In this document: positions 41,262-52,388 of the stretch, in pieces | How positions within the stretch are numbered: the first letter of the stretch is position 1 | Layout of the letters: every line of letters begins with the position of its first letter | Assembly: GCA_025765595.1 (NCBI GenBank) | Contig: JAIVFH010000128.1 | Coordinates: 1 to 64,000, forward strand | DNA from: Obelidium mucronatum | Taxonomy: Eukaryota > Chytridiomycota > Chytridiomycetes > Chytridiales > Chytriomycetaceae | DNA: 64,000 nt | Direction of reading: 5' to 3' | Program-made: the position numbers and the translations under genes | Notes under the pieces: generated by a model | What the model was told of the DNA's origin: nothing | The model's input: the letters and a program-made list of their open reading frames with translations, nothing else | Database searches by the model: none

Positions 41262-43714
41262 ATGGACCCAAGCGAGTTGTTTGGGAACAGCCAGAATGGC
41301 AGCAGCGTCATCGCGCCCACGCCAACGGCTGTGCCCGTGCCTGCGCCTGCGCCTGTAGCCGGCGATGCGGCGATGGTCGAAGTCAAGAGCGAAGCGAAAG
41401 CCGCGCCGGCCGCCGTAGCGGGTAACTCAACTGACAGACAGACAACCAACAAACAAACAAACACAAACAAAACACAAAATCAAATAATAAAAAAACAACA
41501 GGGCTCTCTGACGCGCCCGTCATCGACCACACGCCGACGGGCCACGCCGTGCGGCTGCTCGCGCCGCACGTCGACTACACGACGCCGTCGGCCGCAAAGT
41601 TCCTCGCGGCGCAGACCGGCGACGTGTTTGTGCCGTCGTACGCAACGTGGTTCGACGCCGCCGCAGTCAACGACATTGAGCGCAAGGCGCTGCCCGAGTT
41701 TTTTGCCGCGAAAAACAAGAGCAAGACTGAGGCAATCTACAGGGACTACCGCGCCTTCATGCTCAACACGTACCGTCTGAATCCGCAGGAGTACCTGACC
41801 GTCACTGCGTGTCGCCGCAACCTGGCTGGGGACGTGTGTGCGATCATGCGCGTGCATTCGTTTTTGGAGCAGTGGGGGCTTATTAACTTTCAGGTCTCTT
41901 TTCTTATTTATTCTTTCTTTCTCTTCTCGCTCTCTATCTCTCTCTCTCCCTCTCCCACTCTCTCTCTCTCTCTTTTCTCTCTTTATTTTCCTAATCAAAA
42001 TTTTTCTACATAAAAAAACTCTCATACAAAATAGGTGGATGCTGACTCGCGTCCCAGTCTGATGGGTCCATCCTTCACAGGCCATTTCGGAATCACCGCA
42101 GACACACCGCGCGGGTTAATCCCATTCGGTCCAGGCGTGCCCGTCAACAAGGATACCAGTCGTCATCCCAAAACAGAAGGTTTCGGATCAGGCGCCCCCA
42201 TTATTGCCACGAACCTGCCTCTCCCTAATATTTACGACAAGAAGCGGTCTGCGAGTAGTATCAGCAACAATGGCAATGATGAGGGAACCGGTGGTGGTGG
42301 TGGTGGTGCCGGCGGCGGTGGCGCTGCTTCCAAGAAACTAAAGTACTCGTGTAGAACGTGTGGTGTGGATTGTTCGAAACTGCGGTACCATATCCCGTTT
42401 GAAAAGACGGCGACAACAGCATCTGAACAACAGCAACAACAGCAACAACTACAACAGCAACAACAACAACAACAGCATCAACAACAACATCAACAACAAG
42501 AACAACAACAACATTCACAGGATCCTCAATTTGTTTCAGCGTCTGGTCTCAGCGAGCCACAAGACGCTGGCCTCAACATTTGCAAAGAATGCTATCTGGA
42601 AGGCCGTTTTGCATCCAACTTGTATTCCGGAGACTTTCAACGCATCTCTGCAGCTGATTCTTTTAGTGGCAGTGGCGGTGGTGGTGCTACAACAAGTAGT
42701 TTACCATGGACAGACCAAGAGACACTCCTTCTCCTCGAAGGAATCGAGCTATTTGACCAAGACTGGACGAAAATCGCCGCCCACGTAGGAACACGATCCA
42801 AAGAAGCCTGTGTGCTACAGTTTCTTGAAATCCCAGTGGAGAATGAAGACGCGCTGTTTGGGAAACCGATGCAAGAGTTGGGGCCCTTGGCGTTTGGGAA
42901 AGGGGGTGAGATTTTGCCGTTTAGTGGGAGTGATAATCCAGTCTTGAGTGTTGTGGGGTTGCTTGTTGGGTTGGTGAAGCCGAGTGTGGCCAAGGCGTCG
43001 GCGAAGGCGGCGGTGGTGGCTATGCAGGCGTTGCAGGATGGAGGAGACAAGAAGAAAAAGACGCGGACGACGACGACGACGACGACGACGACAAAAAGTG
43101 ATCAAGATGATGGTGATGGTGATGCGATGGTTGTGGATTCTCCAGTCAAGGCTGAAGGAGATGTTGTTGCTGGGAAAAAGGCGCAGGAAGCGATTGCTGG
43201 TGCGTTGGCGCAAGCGGGGACAGAACCCAATTCTATTGAGCATGCTGCGGCCACAGCGCTTGGAGCGGCGGCCGTAAAGGCGACTACAATTGCGGCAGCA
43301 GAAGCAACGGAGGCGCGTCGTTTGACACTCAAGATTATCAGTCTGCACATTAAAAAGATGAACATCAAATTGAAGCATTTTGAAGATGTGGAGGCGATTG
43401 TTGAATCTGAATTGAGGGAGGTTGAGAAGGGGCGGAAACAAGTTGTTTTGGAGATGGCACAGTTGAAAAAGGAGCGGGCAGAGCTCCAAGCATTGAAGGA
43501 TAAGTTGATGGCGGAGGGTGGTAGCGGTTTCGGTCTTGGTGGTGGTGGTGGTGCTGGTGGTGGTAGTGATGGCAGTAGCAGCAAGATGGCAATGGATTTG
43601 AGCGGGAGTGGGGGAATAGGTGGAGGAGCAGGAACCGCAGAACCCATTGTCCGAACCGTGACAGCGACACCGCCTAGTTTATCCGAAGGAGTTGTGATGG
43701 TAACATTGGGATAG
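41262..43714 (+). CDS. SWI3/RSC8/SMARCC-type chromatin remodelling subunit (3 exons)
   Basis: The model is join(41262..41421, 41502..41893, 42035..43714), 743 aa; phases fit exactly. The SWIRM domain (about residues 97-186) includes [77 protein letters not shown]-like zinc pair follows (CRTCGVDC near 291, ICKECY near 368), separated by a Gln-rich run. The SANT domain (about 412-456) is [39 protein letters not shown]-terminal coiled coil near 615-680 would mediate dimerisation. This order is that of the core SWI/SNF or RSC subunit that scaffolds the nuclear remodelling complex. Gly- and Gln-rich linkers are long. The intron 2 donor (GTCTCT) is unusual. Confidence 0.93.
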
Positions 43715-43784
43715 TGTTAGTGTCAGTGATGTGATGTAGTGTAGTGCAGTGAAGTGCAGTGAAGCTGAGTGGTATAAAAACTGT

Positions 43785-44336
43785 TTATTTTCGTATATTA
43801 TTTATTCCTTCTTCTTCGCGTTCTGCTTCTTTGGCGCCGAAGCGGCTTCGTCCTCGTCGGCCGTCATGTTCGACAGCAGCGCAAAGAAAAACAGAAAGCC
43901 GGCGACGGCCACGGCCAGACTCACGTCGTACAGCGCCTGCAGCTCCTCGTCGGGCTTGAGGCGTAGCTTGCCTGTCGCCAGCAGGCGCGCGGCGGGGCCG
44001 ACGGCGGCGCGCGCGGCGGGCACAGCGGCGAGCAGCGCGGCGGCGAACGTGGCGGCGTGCGTGGCGCGCTTCGCGGCGGCGTCCGTGGCGGCGTTGAACA
44101 GCGCCGCGGCGAGCACGAGCAGCCACGCGCCGCCGACGGCCGCCGCCGCAAACAGCGGCGCGCCGGCGGCCGAGCAGCGCCGCCCGCTGCGACGTGACGA
44201 TCTTTGCCTTGAGCAGCGTCGCGTTGCCGAACCCGGCGTACAGGAACGGGACCACGGCGTGCACCCCGAGTGCGTACTCGACAAAGAAGACCCCAACGAG
44301 GAATCCAAGGAGCGCGGTCTGGAGGGGCGGCGTCAT
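43785..44336 (-). CDS. Small multi-pass membrane protein, frame discontinuity
   Basis: The N-terminus (44336, MTPPLQTALLGFLVGVFFVEY..) continues to TSQRAALLG. The hydrophobic continuation is in the +1 frame: AAGAPLFAAAAVGGAWLLVLAAALF..., ending YDVSLAVAVAGFLFFFALLSNM and a Lys-rich tail with stop at 43802. Together these give about 180 aa with about four membrane segments. I do not recognise the family. The frame step falls in a GC-rich tract near 44165, where a single-base sequencing or assembly error is plausible; a true frameshift is the alternative. Confidence 0.5.
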   Translation of the reverse strand: MTPPLQTALLGFLVGVFFVEYALGVHAVVPFLYAGFGNATLLKAKIVTSQRAALLGRRRAAVCGGGRRRRVAARARRGAVQRRHGRRREARHARRHVRRRAARRCARRARRRRPRRAPAGDRQATPQARRGAAGAVRRESGRGRRRLSVFLCAAVEHDGRRGRSRFGAKEAEREEEGINNIRK

Positions 44337-44477
44337 TTCTTTTTGTTTTTTTTATTAATATCTATTCAATTTTATTGTATTATCAATTCCTTTTATTATT
44401 TATTCTTGGACAAATAAAAGGTGTTTCTCTTTTGATTCTCCTTTCATTCTCTTTTCATTCTCTTTTTCGTTTTATTT

Positions 44478-45638
44478 TCAAATCCGACGCCAGCAAAAAC
44501 AACAACAGCACCATGCAACACACTCGCGCCAAAACCAACTCGTGAAAAACACGCTCACGTTCCACAGCGACGATGACGCCATTCCGGCAGTCGACCACAG
44601 TGTCAGCCAGTGGGGAACGTGTTTGCTGTGCATGGCAAGAATGCGTGCAACAGACGCGGGCCCAAACGAAACAAGGAATCCAACGGCAATCAGTCCCGCG
44701 CGAACCAATAGCTTCTGATTGACTTCGCTGACTTGTTTCGATCCGTGTTGTTGCTGTTGTTCTTCAAGTTGATCATCAGAACCATCAGAATCATGATGAC
44801 GATGATGCCGCTGCAATCCCCCTTTGCAAGAAGACTCTTGATGTTGCTCGTAAAAAATAGTTGCGTCAGACGATCGCATGAGGGCTCCTTCAACTACAAC
44901 GTCAGCCGCTGGCGGACCCACAGTTTGGTGAACCATTGCTGCTGATTCTTGTACATGAACCCCGCCCGGCAAACTGCGTCGACCCAAAACAGCATCAACT
45001 TTCCACAAAATATGTCCATATATAAACAGCGTATACCCAAAATGTATCCATATCGGCACATAGAACAAATAAACGCGTAGATCCAAGTAATTGGAATTGA
45101 TCCAGCACGCTGTCGGTCCAACTCCAAGCACAGGCCCGCGTTGAAGTACTTGCGCCCCAACAAACATGAGAACCGTTAACAATAACGCAAGTCCCCAGGA
45201 ATACGTGTGATACCAAAGCCATAAGTTGTTTGCATACGCTGGGTTCTTGAAGATTGTCATGTAACAGTATACTGAGATCATTAGATTCCATGAGGTCGAT
45301 GCGACATATGAGAATTGCGCTATCGTCCCCATCACGGTGCAAGCTAATGGGGGGATGTTTGTTCCAATACATGGTCCAATGGCTCTTATAATATCGCTAC
45401 AAGCGAGATATACTATTAAAAGAGATGTTTTGCAATGATTAATTAATAAGGGTTCCATCCGAGGAATCAACCCAAAAAAACCTTGTAATGAACTGAGTGG
45501 TCTTCGACACCGTTTCACAAACAAGACGCAACCAATAAGTGACAAGTTTGCTGATATCACGAACGGGTATATTGCTGCTATAATAGTGCTTTGAGTAGGT
45601 GTTGCCAATGCGGTTGTTGACATTTTTTTTTTCTTCAA
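44478..45638 (-). CDS. cAMP-receptor-like (class E/cAR) seven-transmembrane GPCR
   Basis: 386 aa if read through. Hydrophobic segments match seven TMs, with the cAR signatures VYLACSDIIRAIG (TM2), GTIAQFSYVASTSWNLMISVYCYMTI (TM3) and a conserved Cys in each of two extracellular loops. The loop between TM5 and TM6 is long, hydrophilic and His/Gln-rich, a likely G-protein or kinase contact. A stretch at 45413-45481 is 69 nt, begins GT, ends AG and has no stop. Splicing it gives SSLQ-VYLACSD, closer to the family, so the mature protein is probably 363 aa. The receptor would sit in the plasma membrane; the ligand is unknown. The C-terminal tail is short and Cys-rich. Confidence 0.82.
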   Translation of the reverse strand: MKKKKMSTTALATPTQSTIIAAIYPFVISANLSLIGCVLFVKRCRRPLSSLQGFFGLIPRMEPLLINHCKTSLLIVYLACSDIIRAIGPCIGTNIPPLACTVMGTIAQFSYVASTSWNLMISVYCYMTIFKNPAYANNLWLWYHTYSWGLALLLTVLMFVGAQVLQRGPVLGVGPTACWINSNYLDLRVYLFYVPIWIHFGYTLFIYGHILWKVDAVLGRRSLPGGVHVQESAAMVHQTVGPPAADVVVEGALMRSSDATIFYEQHQESSCKGGLQRHHRHHDSDGSDDQLEEQQQQHGSKQVSEVNQKLLVRAGLIAVGFLVSFGPASVARILAMHSKHVPHWLTLWSTAGMASSSLWNVSVFFTSWFWRECVAWCCCCFCWRRI

Positions 45639-45794
45639 GACAATTTCTTAATTATTCAAAGAATCTTTCGTTTTTTTTTTTTTTATTATTACCATGTATT
45701 TTTTATTATTTAAATTACTTTATTATTTTTTTTTATACGAAACGAAACTATTTCATATTCAAAAGGAAAAAAAAAAGAAAAGAAAAAAAAAATA

Positions 45795-46197
45795 TCACAT
45801 GTCCACCGTAAGATCCAAAACATGAAACTTACTCTCCCCAGTCCCATCATTCCTCAACCCCGCCAAATAATTAACCTTCCTCGGCACACTTGTCGACGAC
45901 TCAGTGCTCGTTTGTGTGTACTGCAGTTTGGGTTCGTAATGCTGTGTTTCGCTTTCACGTCGATAATGGCTAATGTCGGTTTGCGCGCTGTGGGTCTTTT
46001 TTTTTTTGAGGTTCACGAGCATGAGGGCTTGGCGACGTAGTTCCCATTCGTTCCATTGGTATTTTGGATCGATTCGTGCGTCAATAATGTGTGTGTCGAC
46101 TTGGCTGCCGGCTTCGGAGACCATTGCCATTTGGCCCATGAGGCGTTGTCTTGTGAAAGATTTTGCCTGCATGTGGTGAGATGTGAAGCAATGAAAG

Positions 46198-46289
<92 letters not shown>

Positions 46290-46303
46290 GGGGTTAATAC
46301 ACT

Positions 46304-46338
<35 letters not shown>

Positions 46339-47621
46339 ATCCATCACAACCAAAAAAAAAAAAACCATGTAAAAAACAAATTAAAAATAATCTGCTCATA
46401 CATTCTCCAACGCATCCACTGTCGGAAAGTAATTATACAAATGGAGCAACTGAACCAAATTCCCGGACCGTTTGGCCATTTCAAGGACTCCTTCCATATA
46501 TCTGTCGGGAAACTTTGCAAATTCACGGGCTCCTTCGGGTGTTGCGAATGCAAATAAGCGGTCCCTGTATCTCAGGAGGCCAATGTTCTTGTCGCCGGGG
46601 ACTACGAGGCCGTCGCGTCGGATGAGTGAGTATGAGCAGAATCCCTGTTTTTTTTTTAAAAAAACATATAAAAGCAAAAAAAAAATTGCGAAAGAATAAA
46701 CATGTGAGAAGGAAGAAAAAAAGGAAAGACCGAAACCGGGAAGGTATGGAGAAAAAGAATAGAAAAGAGGAGAGAAGAAAAGAAACTCAACTCCATATTC
46801 AACAGGCAACTTAAAGTACTGTGTTGTATTTCCGGGATGAACTACTTCAATAGACTTGTTGATGACGGAAATCGCCGCCATGAGTTCACTGGCTTTCATG
46901 ATGACGTCGTTCTCTTTTTTTTTTTTTGTTGAGAAAAGAGTTTCGTCCTCAGTTAAATAAACAAATTCACCTGGCAGAATTTCCGGTTCGATATCCTTTT
47001 TGAATGCTGCACTTTTGGGAATGATTCCTTCTGGAAGTGGGACTTCGAATGACTGAAAATAAAAGATGTGAGAGAAATTATTAACTGAATTGGAAGAAAA
47101 AATCGCAATTTTAATATACCCTGGCATGGAAATCAATATTATCCAAGATTCCACGTCTGAAGGCTACAAGAAACAATTCGTCCATCCAATTTGACCATAA
47201 GTTCGCCAAGGCGATAAACATTGGCTACAATTTCACGGCAAAAGAGAAAAGCAGAAGGCAGTAATAAGCAGCACGTTGGATGTTTTAAAAGAATTGCTAT
47301 GGATTTGTTTATGTCCTTTTTTTTTTTACTACTTACATACACTTGATCCACAGGAACAGCCGTCTTTGCTTTACAAGTCGCCTTCAAGTCACGAATCGTT
47401 TCATCAAACCGTTCTCCAATTTGTGCCAACGCGTCTTTGGTTCGTCCCAGTTGTTCATGAAGCGCGTCCAGGTACATTAAATATTGTCTGTAAAAAACGA
47501 TTCCAGATTTGGTCATGGCTTGCTCAGTTTCTGTTAGTTCGCCGGTAGTATCTTTTTCAGAGTAGTCCAGAACAGCTGTGTTTTGTTTGTTTTGTTTGGT
47601 GTCTGCCAACTAAAAAAAAAA

Positions 47622-47657
<36 letters not shown>

Positions 47658-48939
47658 TTGGGTCTTTTGAACAGACCCATAAAAGACTGAATAGTTGCTT
47701 CTGTATCTTCCATTTGGACGCCAAGCTCTTTTGAAATTTCCTGAAGCTCAGTCGCACATAATGCAATCACTATTTTTTTTTAGCGTGGATCAATGAAGGC
47801 AGTAGAAGAAAATGAATTAAAATAAAATTTTCAACTCAACGGTCATCCACAGTTTCTCCTCCTTTTCCAAGTTGCTTGTTAAACAGCCTGATGCCTGTGA
47901 CCAGTTGCGTTAATCCATTCAATTGCGCTTCCTTTTCAGCGCGAGATAGAGAAATGAAGGCGGATAGTTCGCTTTGAGGAAATACGGATTCAAGGGCAGC
48001 TGTGGTGTGAGTTTTTTTTGTTTTTTTTTTTTTTTTTTTTTTTTTTTTTCAATTTTGACGTTTTCAATTTTCGTTTTTTCCACCAAATCGTTACCTGTTG
48101 CTTCACGAATGACACGAATATCAGTTGCGTTTCCCACGTGACTTCTTAGGATGACATAGGATACAATTTTTCTGTATAGTCCTGGAAGATATGGGAAGTT
48201 AAGCTTTTTTTTTTCCGTACGTTACAATTTACCTTCATAAATTGAAATATTTTTGCTCTTTACTTCAGTGATTTCACGGAGAATCGTGGAGCAGTTTGCG
48301 ATTCGCGTCATCTTCTCTCTGTGAAGGTAATCGGCTGATTTATGAAAAAAAAAAAAATCGGAGTGTGATAAATATAAATACAAACAAAAAAAAAGCACAC
48401 ACACAGACACAACATATACCTTGTGCAGGAAAAATCGAATCAAAGTATACTTGCATCTTGATAGTCTCACTCACAATGTTATTTGTGCTTGTGATTTTGT
48501 TGACGCATTCCTACAAAGATATGCAAAGGAAAGAAACAAAACAACAGTTAAAAAAGAGGAAAAAAGAAAAGACGACAACAGCTCAGTTTACATTAATCAA
48601 TCGCTCGACATCTTCCTTTGAAAGTTCTCGCTCAATGTGAAACTCATTTCGTTGATCTAAAACCACAGCGCGAACAAAGAACGCAGCCAATGTATCGGAT
48701 ACTGCGTGCACAGGAATATGCGATTTGATTCCACTAGCAAATAAGTGTTTGACTTGAGGAATCGGGGTGAGTGGTGGTTGTGGTCTTCCAGCCTGTTGCT
48801 GGTCGCTTGAACTGGTGGCATCAATGAGACTTGCTTTGCGATTCTTCAAGATTGTTGTAGAGTGGGCAACAATATCGCGGATAATGTGGCGGATGATATC
48901 TTCCGAGGACGACGCGTTGGGGTTGTTGGCGTTTGACAT
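45795..48939 (-). CDS. CFAP206: Cilia- and flagella-associated protein 206 (11 exons)
   Basis: The model is complement(45795..46166, 46402..46644, 46792..47052, 47120..47224, 47337..47602, 47677..47769, 47841..47999, 48095..48181, 48233..48334, 48420..48510, 48598..48939), 706 aa, all phases consistent. Diagnostic segments: IIRDIVAHS and FVRAVVLDQRNEFHIERELSKEDVERLI, ETIKMQVYFD, YRKIVSYVILRSHVG, LVTGIRLFNKQLGKGG, VPVDQVYPMFIALANLW, GFCSYSLIRRDGLVVPGDKNIGLLRYRDR, and YQWNEWELRRQALMLVNLKKKKTHSAQTDISHYRRE. CFAP206 is an axonemal protein at the base of radial spoke 2 needed for regulated beating, so the organism should have motile flagellated cells. Intron 6 holds a poly-G run and intron 10 a TG microsatellite. 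Confidence 0.95.
46201..46288 (+). repeat. (TG)n microsatellite followed by poly-A
   Basis: About 42 uninterrupted TG units lie in CFAP206 intron 10, followed at about 46310-46337 by a run of about 28 A. ORFs predicted through it (CVCVCV) are artefacts. Confidence 0.97.
47622..47655 (+). repeat. Poly-G run of about 34 nt
   Basis: It lies in CFAP206 intron 6, just upstream (on the coding strand) of a poly-T tract and the AG acceptor. The transcript would carry a C34 U10 pyrimidine tract. Confidence 0.95.
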
Positions 48940-49067
48940 TTTTTTCCCCAGAAAAGATTGACAATCGTGTTTTATTATTTATTAATTTTTAGCGATAGAA
49001 AATAAAGTGAGTGAGATGACTATTTTTAGAAATTGTTGAGGGTTCCTTGTTTACTGTTTTCATGGCA

Positions 49068-49526
49068 TTATTGGATAAGGCTTTTGATCATTTTCTCTGA
49101 CCCTTGACCAACTTGAACTTGCCCTGTTTGCTGCAAAATATATCCACCGTGATGGGTGCTTTCAACTTCCATCATTGGTTTCATGCTCTCTCTGTGGAAC
49201 CCGCCCATTGGCAATGTAGTGTACGGAGTTCCTATATCCATTGAGCTGACGCTTGTGGCAGAGGTAGCATCGGAAGCATGACTTGTTGCACTGGTAGCAG
49301 ATGTCGGGGTTGGTTGTTCAAGCTCCATCAATGGCGGTGGAGCATCATGTACTTCAGACATTTGAATGACAGCGTGGTGGGGAACTAAAGTGCTTGTAGA
49401 AGGGAGGGCAGCTCGATTCGATACGGTTTGAGCTTTGGAGCCTCGCTGGCGAACGGCAGCTACTCCGGCAACTACAAGAACACAACCACCAACGGCTCCG
49501 ACAATAGTGGCAGTGTGAGAGTCCAT
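49068..49526 (-). CDS. Small single-pass membrane protein, function unknown
   Basis: 152 aa, single exon. Residues 7-27 (TIVGAVGGCVLVVAGVAAV) form one membrane segment or signal anchor, followed by basic RQRGSK and a soluble Ser/Thr/Ala-rich tail with a repeated TSATSATSHASDATSATS stretch. No known domain. The start is the only upstream Met in the frame. It lies between CFAP206 (129 bp upstream of that start) and the next gene on the same strand. Confidence 0.6.
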   Translation of the reverse strand: MDSHTATIVGAVGGCVLVVAGVAAVRQRGSKAQTVSNRAALPSTSTLVPHHAVIQMSEVHDAPPPLMELEQPTPTSATSATSHASDATSATSVSSMDIGTPYTTLPMGGFHRESMKPMMEVESTHHGGYILQQTGQVQVGQGSEKMIKSLIQ

Positions 49527-49699
49527 GTTGTAAAAATGAAGTTTTTTATGAGAGTTTTTGGATGAGGTATTTTTGGAAAGCTTGTGTGTTTTTATGGAGG
49601 GTGTGGGGGCTTAAACATGAAAATACACAAAGAGCTATATTTACAACATCCAAATGACTCCAAACCAAAAAAAAAAAAATACGAAACAGAGAATGGAGA

Positions 49700-50459
49700 T
49701 CAATTAAATTGAGAAGAGCCAGCGATAAAGCCAGGCAAGAACTGCTTCATGTGTTCTTCCGTGACGGAGGAGAAAGATCTCTGGCACCCATCACCACACG
49801 CGACATGGATAGAGTACACTCCGCTCATTGTTGGATGCCAGCCGCAAATCTTTGCTCCTGGCTCCTGCAAGACTGTAAGTGTGTTTAGTTTGATTGTTAG
49901 TGTTGAACTTAACAACTTTCATCTAACAAACGTGAAAAAACAAGACCAACTCACGCTCAAGAAGCTTCGAAGGGTGGAAGAGATGGAGGTTGTATTCTTC
50001 AAGATAGGCAGCAACTGTTGGGTAGGTTTCCCCAAGAGCCTGCAAATGGTCAAGGGACACGGCGGTGTAGACCATGTTTTCAGGGGCCTCGTGCAGCTCA
50101 GCATTCTTTGGAACGTGCACAGTCACGGAGAAGGAGTTGTTGTTGTCATGCGGGTGCACTGCAGACACGGTCGCGTTGTGCGCCAGGGCTTGCTCGAGCG
50201 AGCCGTGTGCGCGCGTGACCGTGTGGGTGTCCGTGTGGGGGAGGCTTGGGTCGGCCGCGCACAGCGCCGCCGCATGCGCCGCGCCGACGTTCGCAAACAC
50301 CATCTGCGTCGCTGCGTCGATGCGCACAAAGACCGTCGCGAGGCTCTTGTTGTGCGCGTGCGCGTGCACGGCGGCGATGCGGCCGCCGCTGGCGATGGCG
50401 TCTTCGAGCGAGCCGTGCGCGCGGACGCTTCTGGGTGCGTTTCTTTCGGGGGAGAGCAT
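49700..50459 (-). CDS. His-rich protein with internal duplication, function unknown (2 exons)
   Basis: The model is complement(49700..49872, 49955..50459), 225 aa; intron GTGAGT..TTACAG. The start MLSPERNAPRS at 50459 was preferred; an in-frame Met lies 10 codons upstream. Two similar segments of about 45 residues follow each other: RAHGSLEDAIASGGRIAAVH and RAHGSLEQALAHNATVSAVH, each then ..N.S..V.V. The C-terminal exon has ICGWHP and ACGDGCQRSF. There is no signal peptide. I cannot assign a family. The repeat suggests a tandem duplication of a small beta-rich module. Confidence 0.65.
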
Positions 50460-50658
50460 TTTGTGCTTTGTTTGTTTGTTTGTTTTCATAGAATCAAAGT
50501 GGGCGCGTTTTATACACAAGGGGACAAATGTGGAGTCATCAATGTTTATTTTCACACAACCCACCCACCCACCCACCACCAAAAAAAAGTATAAACACAT
50601 ACGAACAAACAGAAAATACATAAACGAAGTAGAAAAGAAAAAGAAAAAAAAAAACTAC

Positions 50659-52388
50659 TCAAAGAATCAAAGCAATGAAGGCAGCAATAAATCCACTGAG
50701 GGAGGCAGTTGCAGAAACAGCACCACTTGTTTTGGCTGGAGTTCCTGTTCCAGACCCTCCTGATGAAGATCCTCCATTCGAACCTCCGTTCGATCCACCA
50801 GTTGATGCGGCTCCATTCACGCTAGATCCACCGCCTGGAATAGCTGGGAAAGACCCCGTAAATGGCGCCAAATCTTCAGCAGTCAAAGGAAGTTTGATTC
50901 CCTTGATAAACTGAACAAGCGCAGAGTTATCGTCCAAGTAGAAGCTAGCGTTCGACATGATCTGGTCACAGTTGCTCACAAAAACTGACTTGTATCCGGA
51001 TTGCGCGGCAAAAGGAATAACCCCTTGTGCCACTTGGATGTCGGCTGCCGCGATATCATGCTCCAACGAGATAAATCCACTATATGTATTCTCCCCAGTA
51101 GCCGCCTTTCCAGTACCAGGGAAGTAACTCCAACGTGGATCAAATTTCTGAGCAAAAGAGTTCTTGAGGTGTGAAATCGCCAGCTCTACAGTAATCTTTT
51201 GACCTCCAATATCGATTCCACCAGGCGCAATGCTTCCAACACCGGCGTCCAGAGATTCAAGGTTCCAGATGGCTGGACGAAGACCAAGCGAGACGAGAAT
51301 GTTACGAACGCGGTCATCGATCGCAGAGTCTACACATGTTGTTTTTTTTTTTTTTTGTTGTTGTTGTTTTTTCAAGAACAAATAAATAGTGTGTTGAACC
51401 AAAACGGTTTGTACTACATACACGGCGGGCGAAAGTATCGAGGAACTTTTCCAATGACATTGTAAATAGCCAAAATGTTGAAGAAGAGTTCCGAAATAAC
51501 CTCATCCGTAGACTGAAGACTCATTTGTCGATGAGTCCTGTTTTTTTTCCATTTTTTATAATTAAGCTGATATCAATACAAAAAAAAAAAAAAAGGCTTG
51601 TACCATGAGTGCAGAGCAATTTGGTGTCCAGCGTCATACAAATCTTGAACAAACTTTGCCTGTGTAGCGTTCTCCGCAATCTTGGATCCAACCAAGAAGA
51701 ACGTACCCACAACGTTATTCGCCTTCAGAATAGCCATGGCCTGATCCGTCAATACTGGACCATCATCAAAACTGGTTGGAAAAAAAAAAAAAAGAATAAT
51801 CAATCAAAAACCAAAAAAACCCACAAACACCACACCACCACACGAAAATAAATTAAACAACTCAACGTTAGAGCCCATTGATTCGGTGGACAAGCATACA
51901 CTTCCGTCGCCTTATTCTCCAACGTCCCCCAAGCAGCCCCCTTTGCATTAGGCCCACCACCTGTAGCTCCACCATCGTTCGTCTTTGGAGCAGGCGAAGT
52001 GGTAGCCCATGGATAAGTCGCCTGGTCTCCGAGACTCTTTGCAAAGGCAGTCCACTTTGGAACTACTGGTGGCGATGGAACTCGGTACGAGGCATAGTTG
52101 TCGGGAGTCTCCATCTTGACTACATTGCAGGGCGGGTAACGGCTACAGTTGTTAGGTTTTTGTTATGTGTGGGGGTGGGAAGGGGGGGTGATGAAGATTT
52201 CAGTATTGAGTGCCTTGTGTAGATGTTGGAAACTCACGCATCCAAGCAACTAAAAGTGGAAGCAAAACAGTTAGAAAAACCTTGAGAAAAGCCAAAAAGG
52301 AATGAGATTCTTACGGTGTAGCGGCTTGGCTGTGCACCAACGGGACGGTGGCAGCAAGAATGGTAGCAAAGGTCGAAATTGGAAGCAT
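50659..52388 (-). CDS. GPI-anchored chitin deacetylase, polysaccharide deacetylase (CE4) (6 exons)
   Basis: The model is complement(50659..51329, 51422..51537, 51604..51771, 51867..52142, 52238..52249, 52315..52388), 438 aa, phases exact. It has a signal peptide (MLPISTFATILAATVPLVHS). The NodB/CE4 motifs are TFDDGP (MT1), HSWTH (MT2 zinc ligands), RPPYS (MT3) and ISLEHD (MT5). The MT4 region reads WNLESLDAG and lacks the usual DW. A Gly/Ser-rich linker and a hydrophobic C-terminus (SLSGFIAAFIALIL) indicate a GPI anchor. The enzyme converts wall chitin to chitosan at the cell surface. Exon 2 is a 12-nt microexon encoding about four residues (CLDA). The intron after exon 3 has a GTTGAG donor. 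Confidence 0.92.

Noticed and set aside
42261..43277. Val-rich and Arg-rich ORFs in the 42-43 kb region
   Set aside because: They are other-frame readings of the Gln-rich run, the Gly-rich linkers and the coiled coil of the SWIRM/SANT gene.
46056..46625. ORF of 189 aa across the TG microsatellite (CVCVCV repeats)
   Set aside because: It is antisense to CFAP206 exons and intron 10; the apparent protein is the dinucleotide repeat translated.
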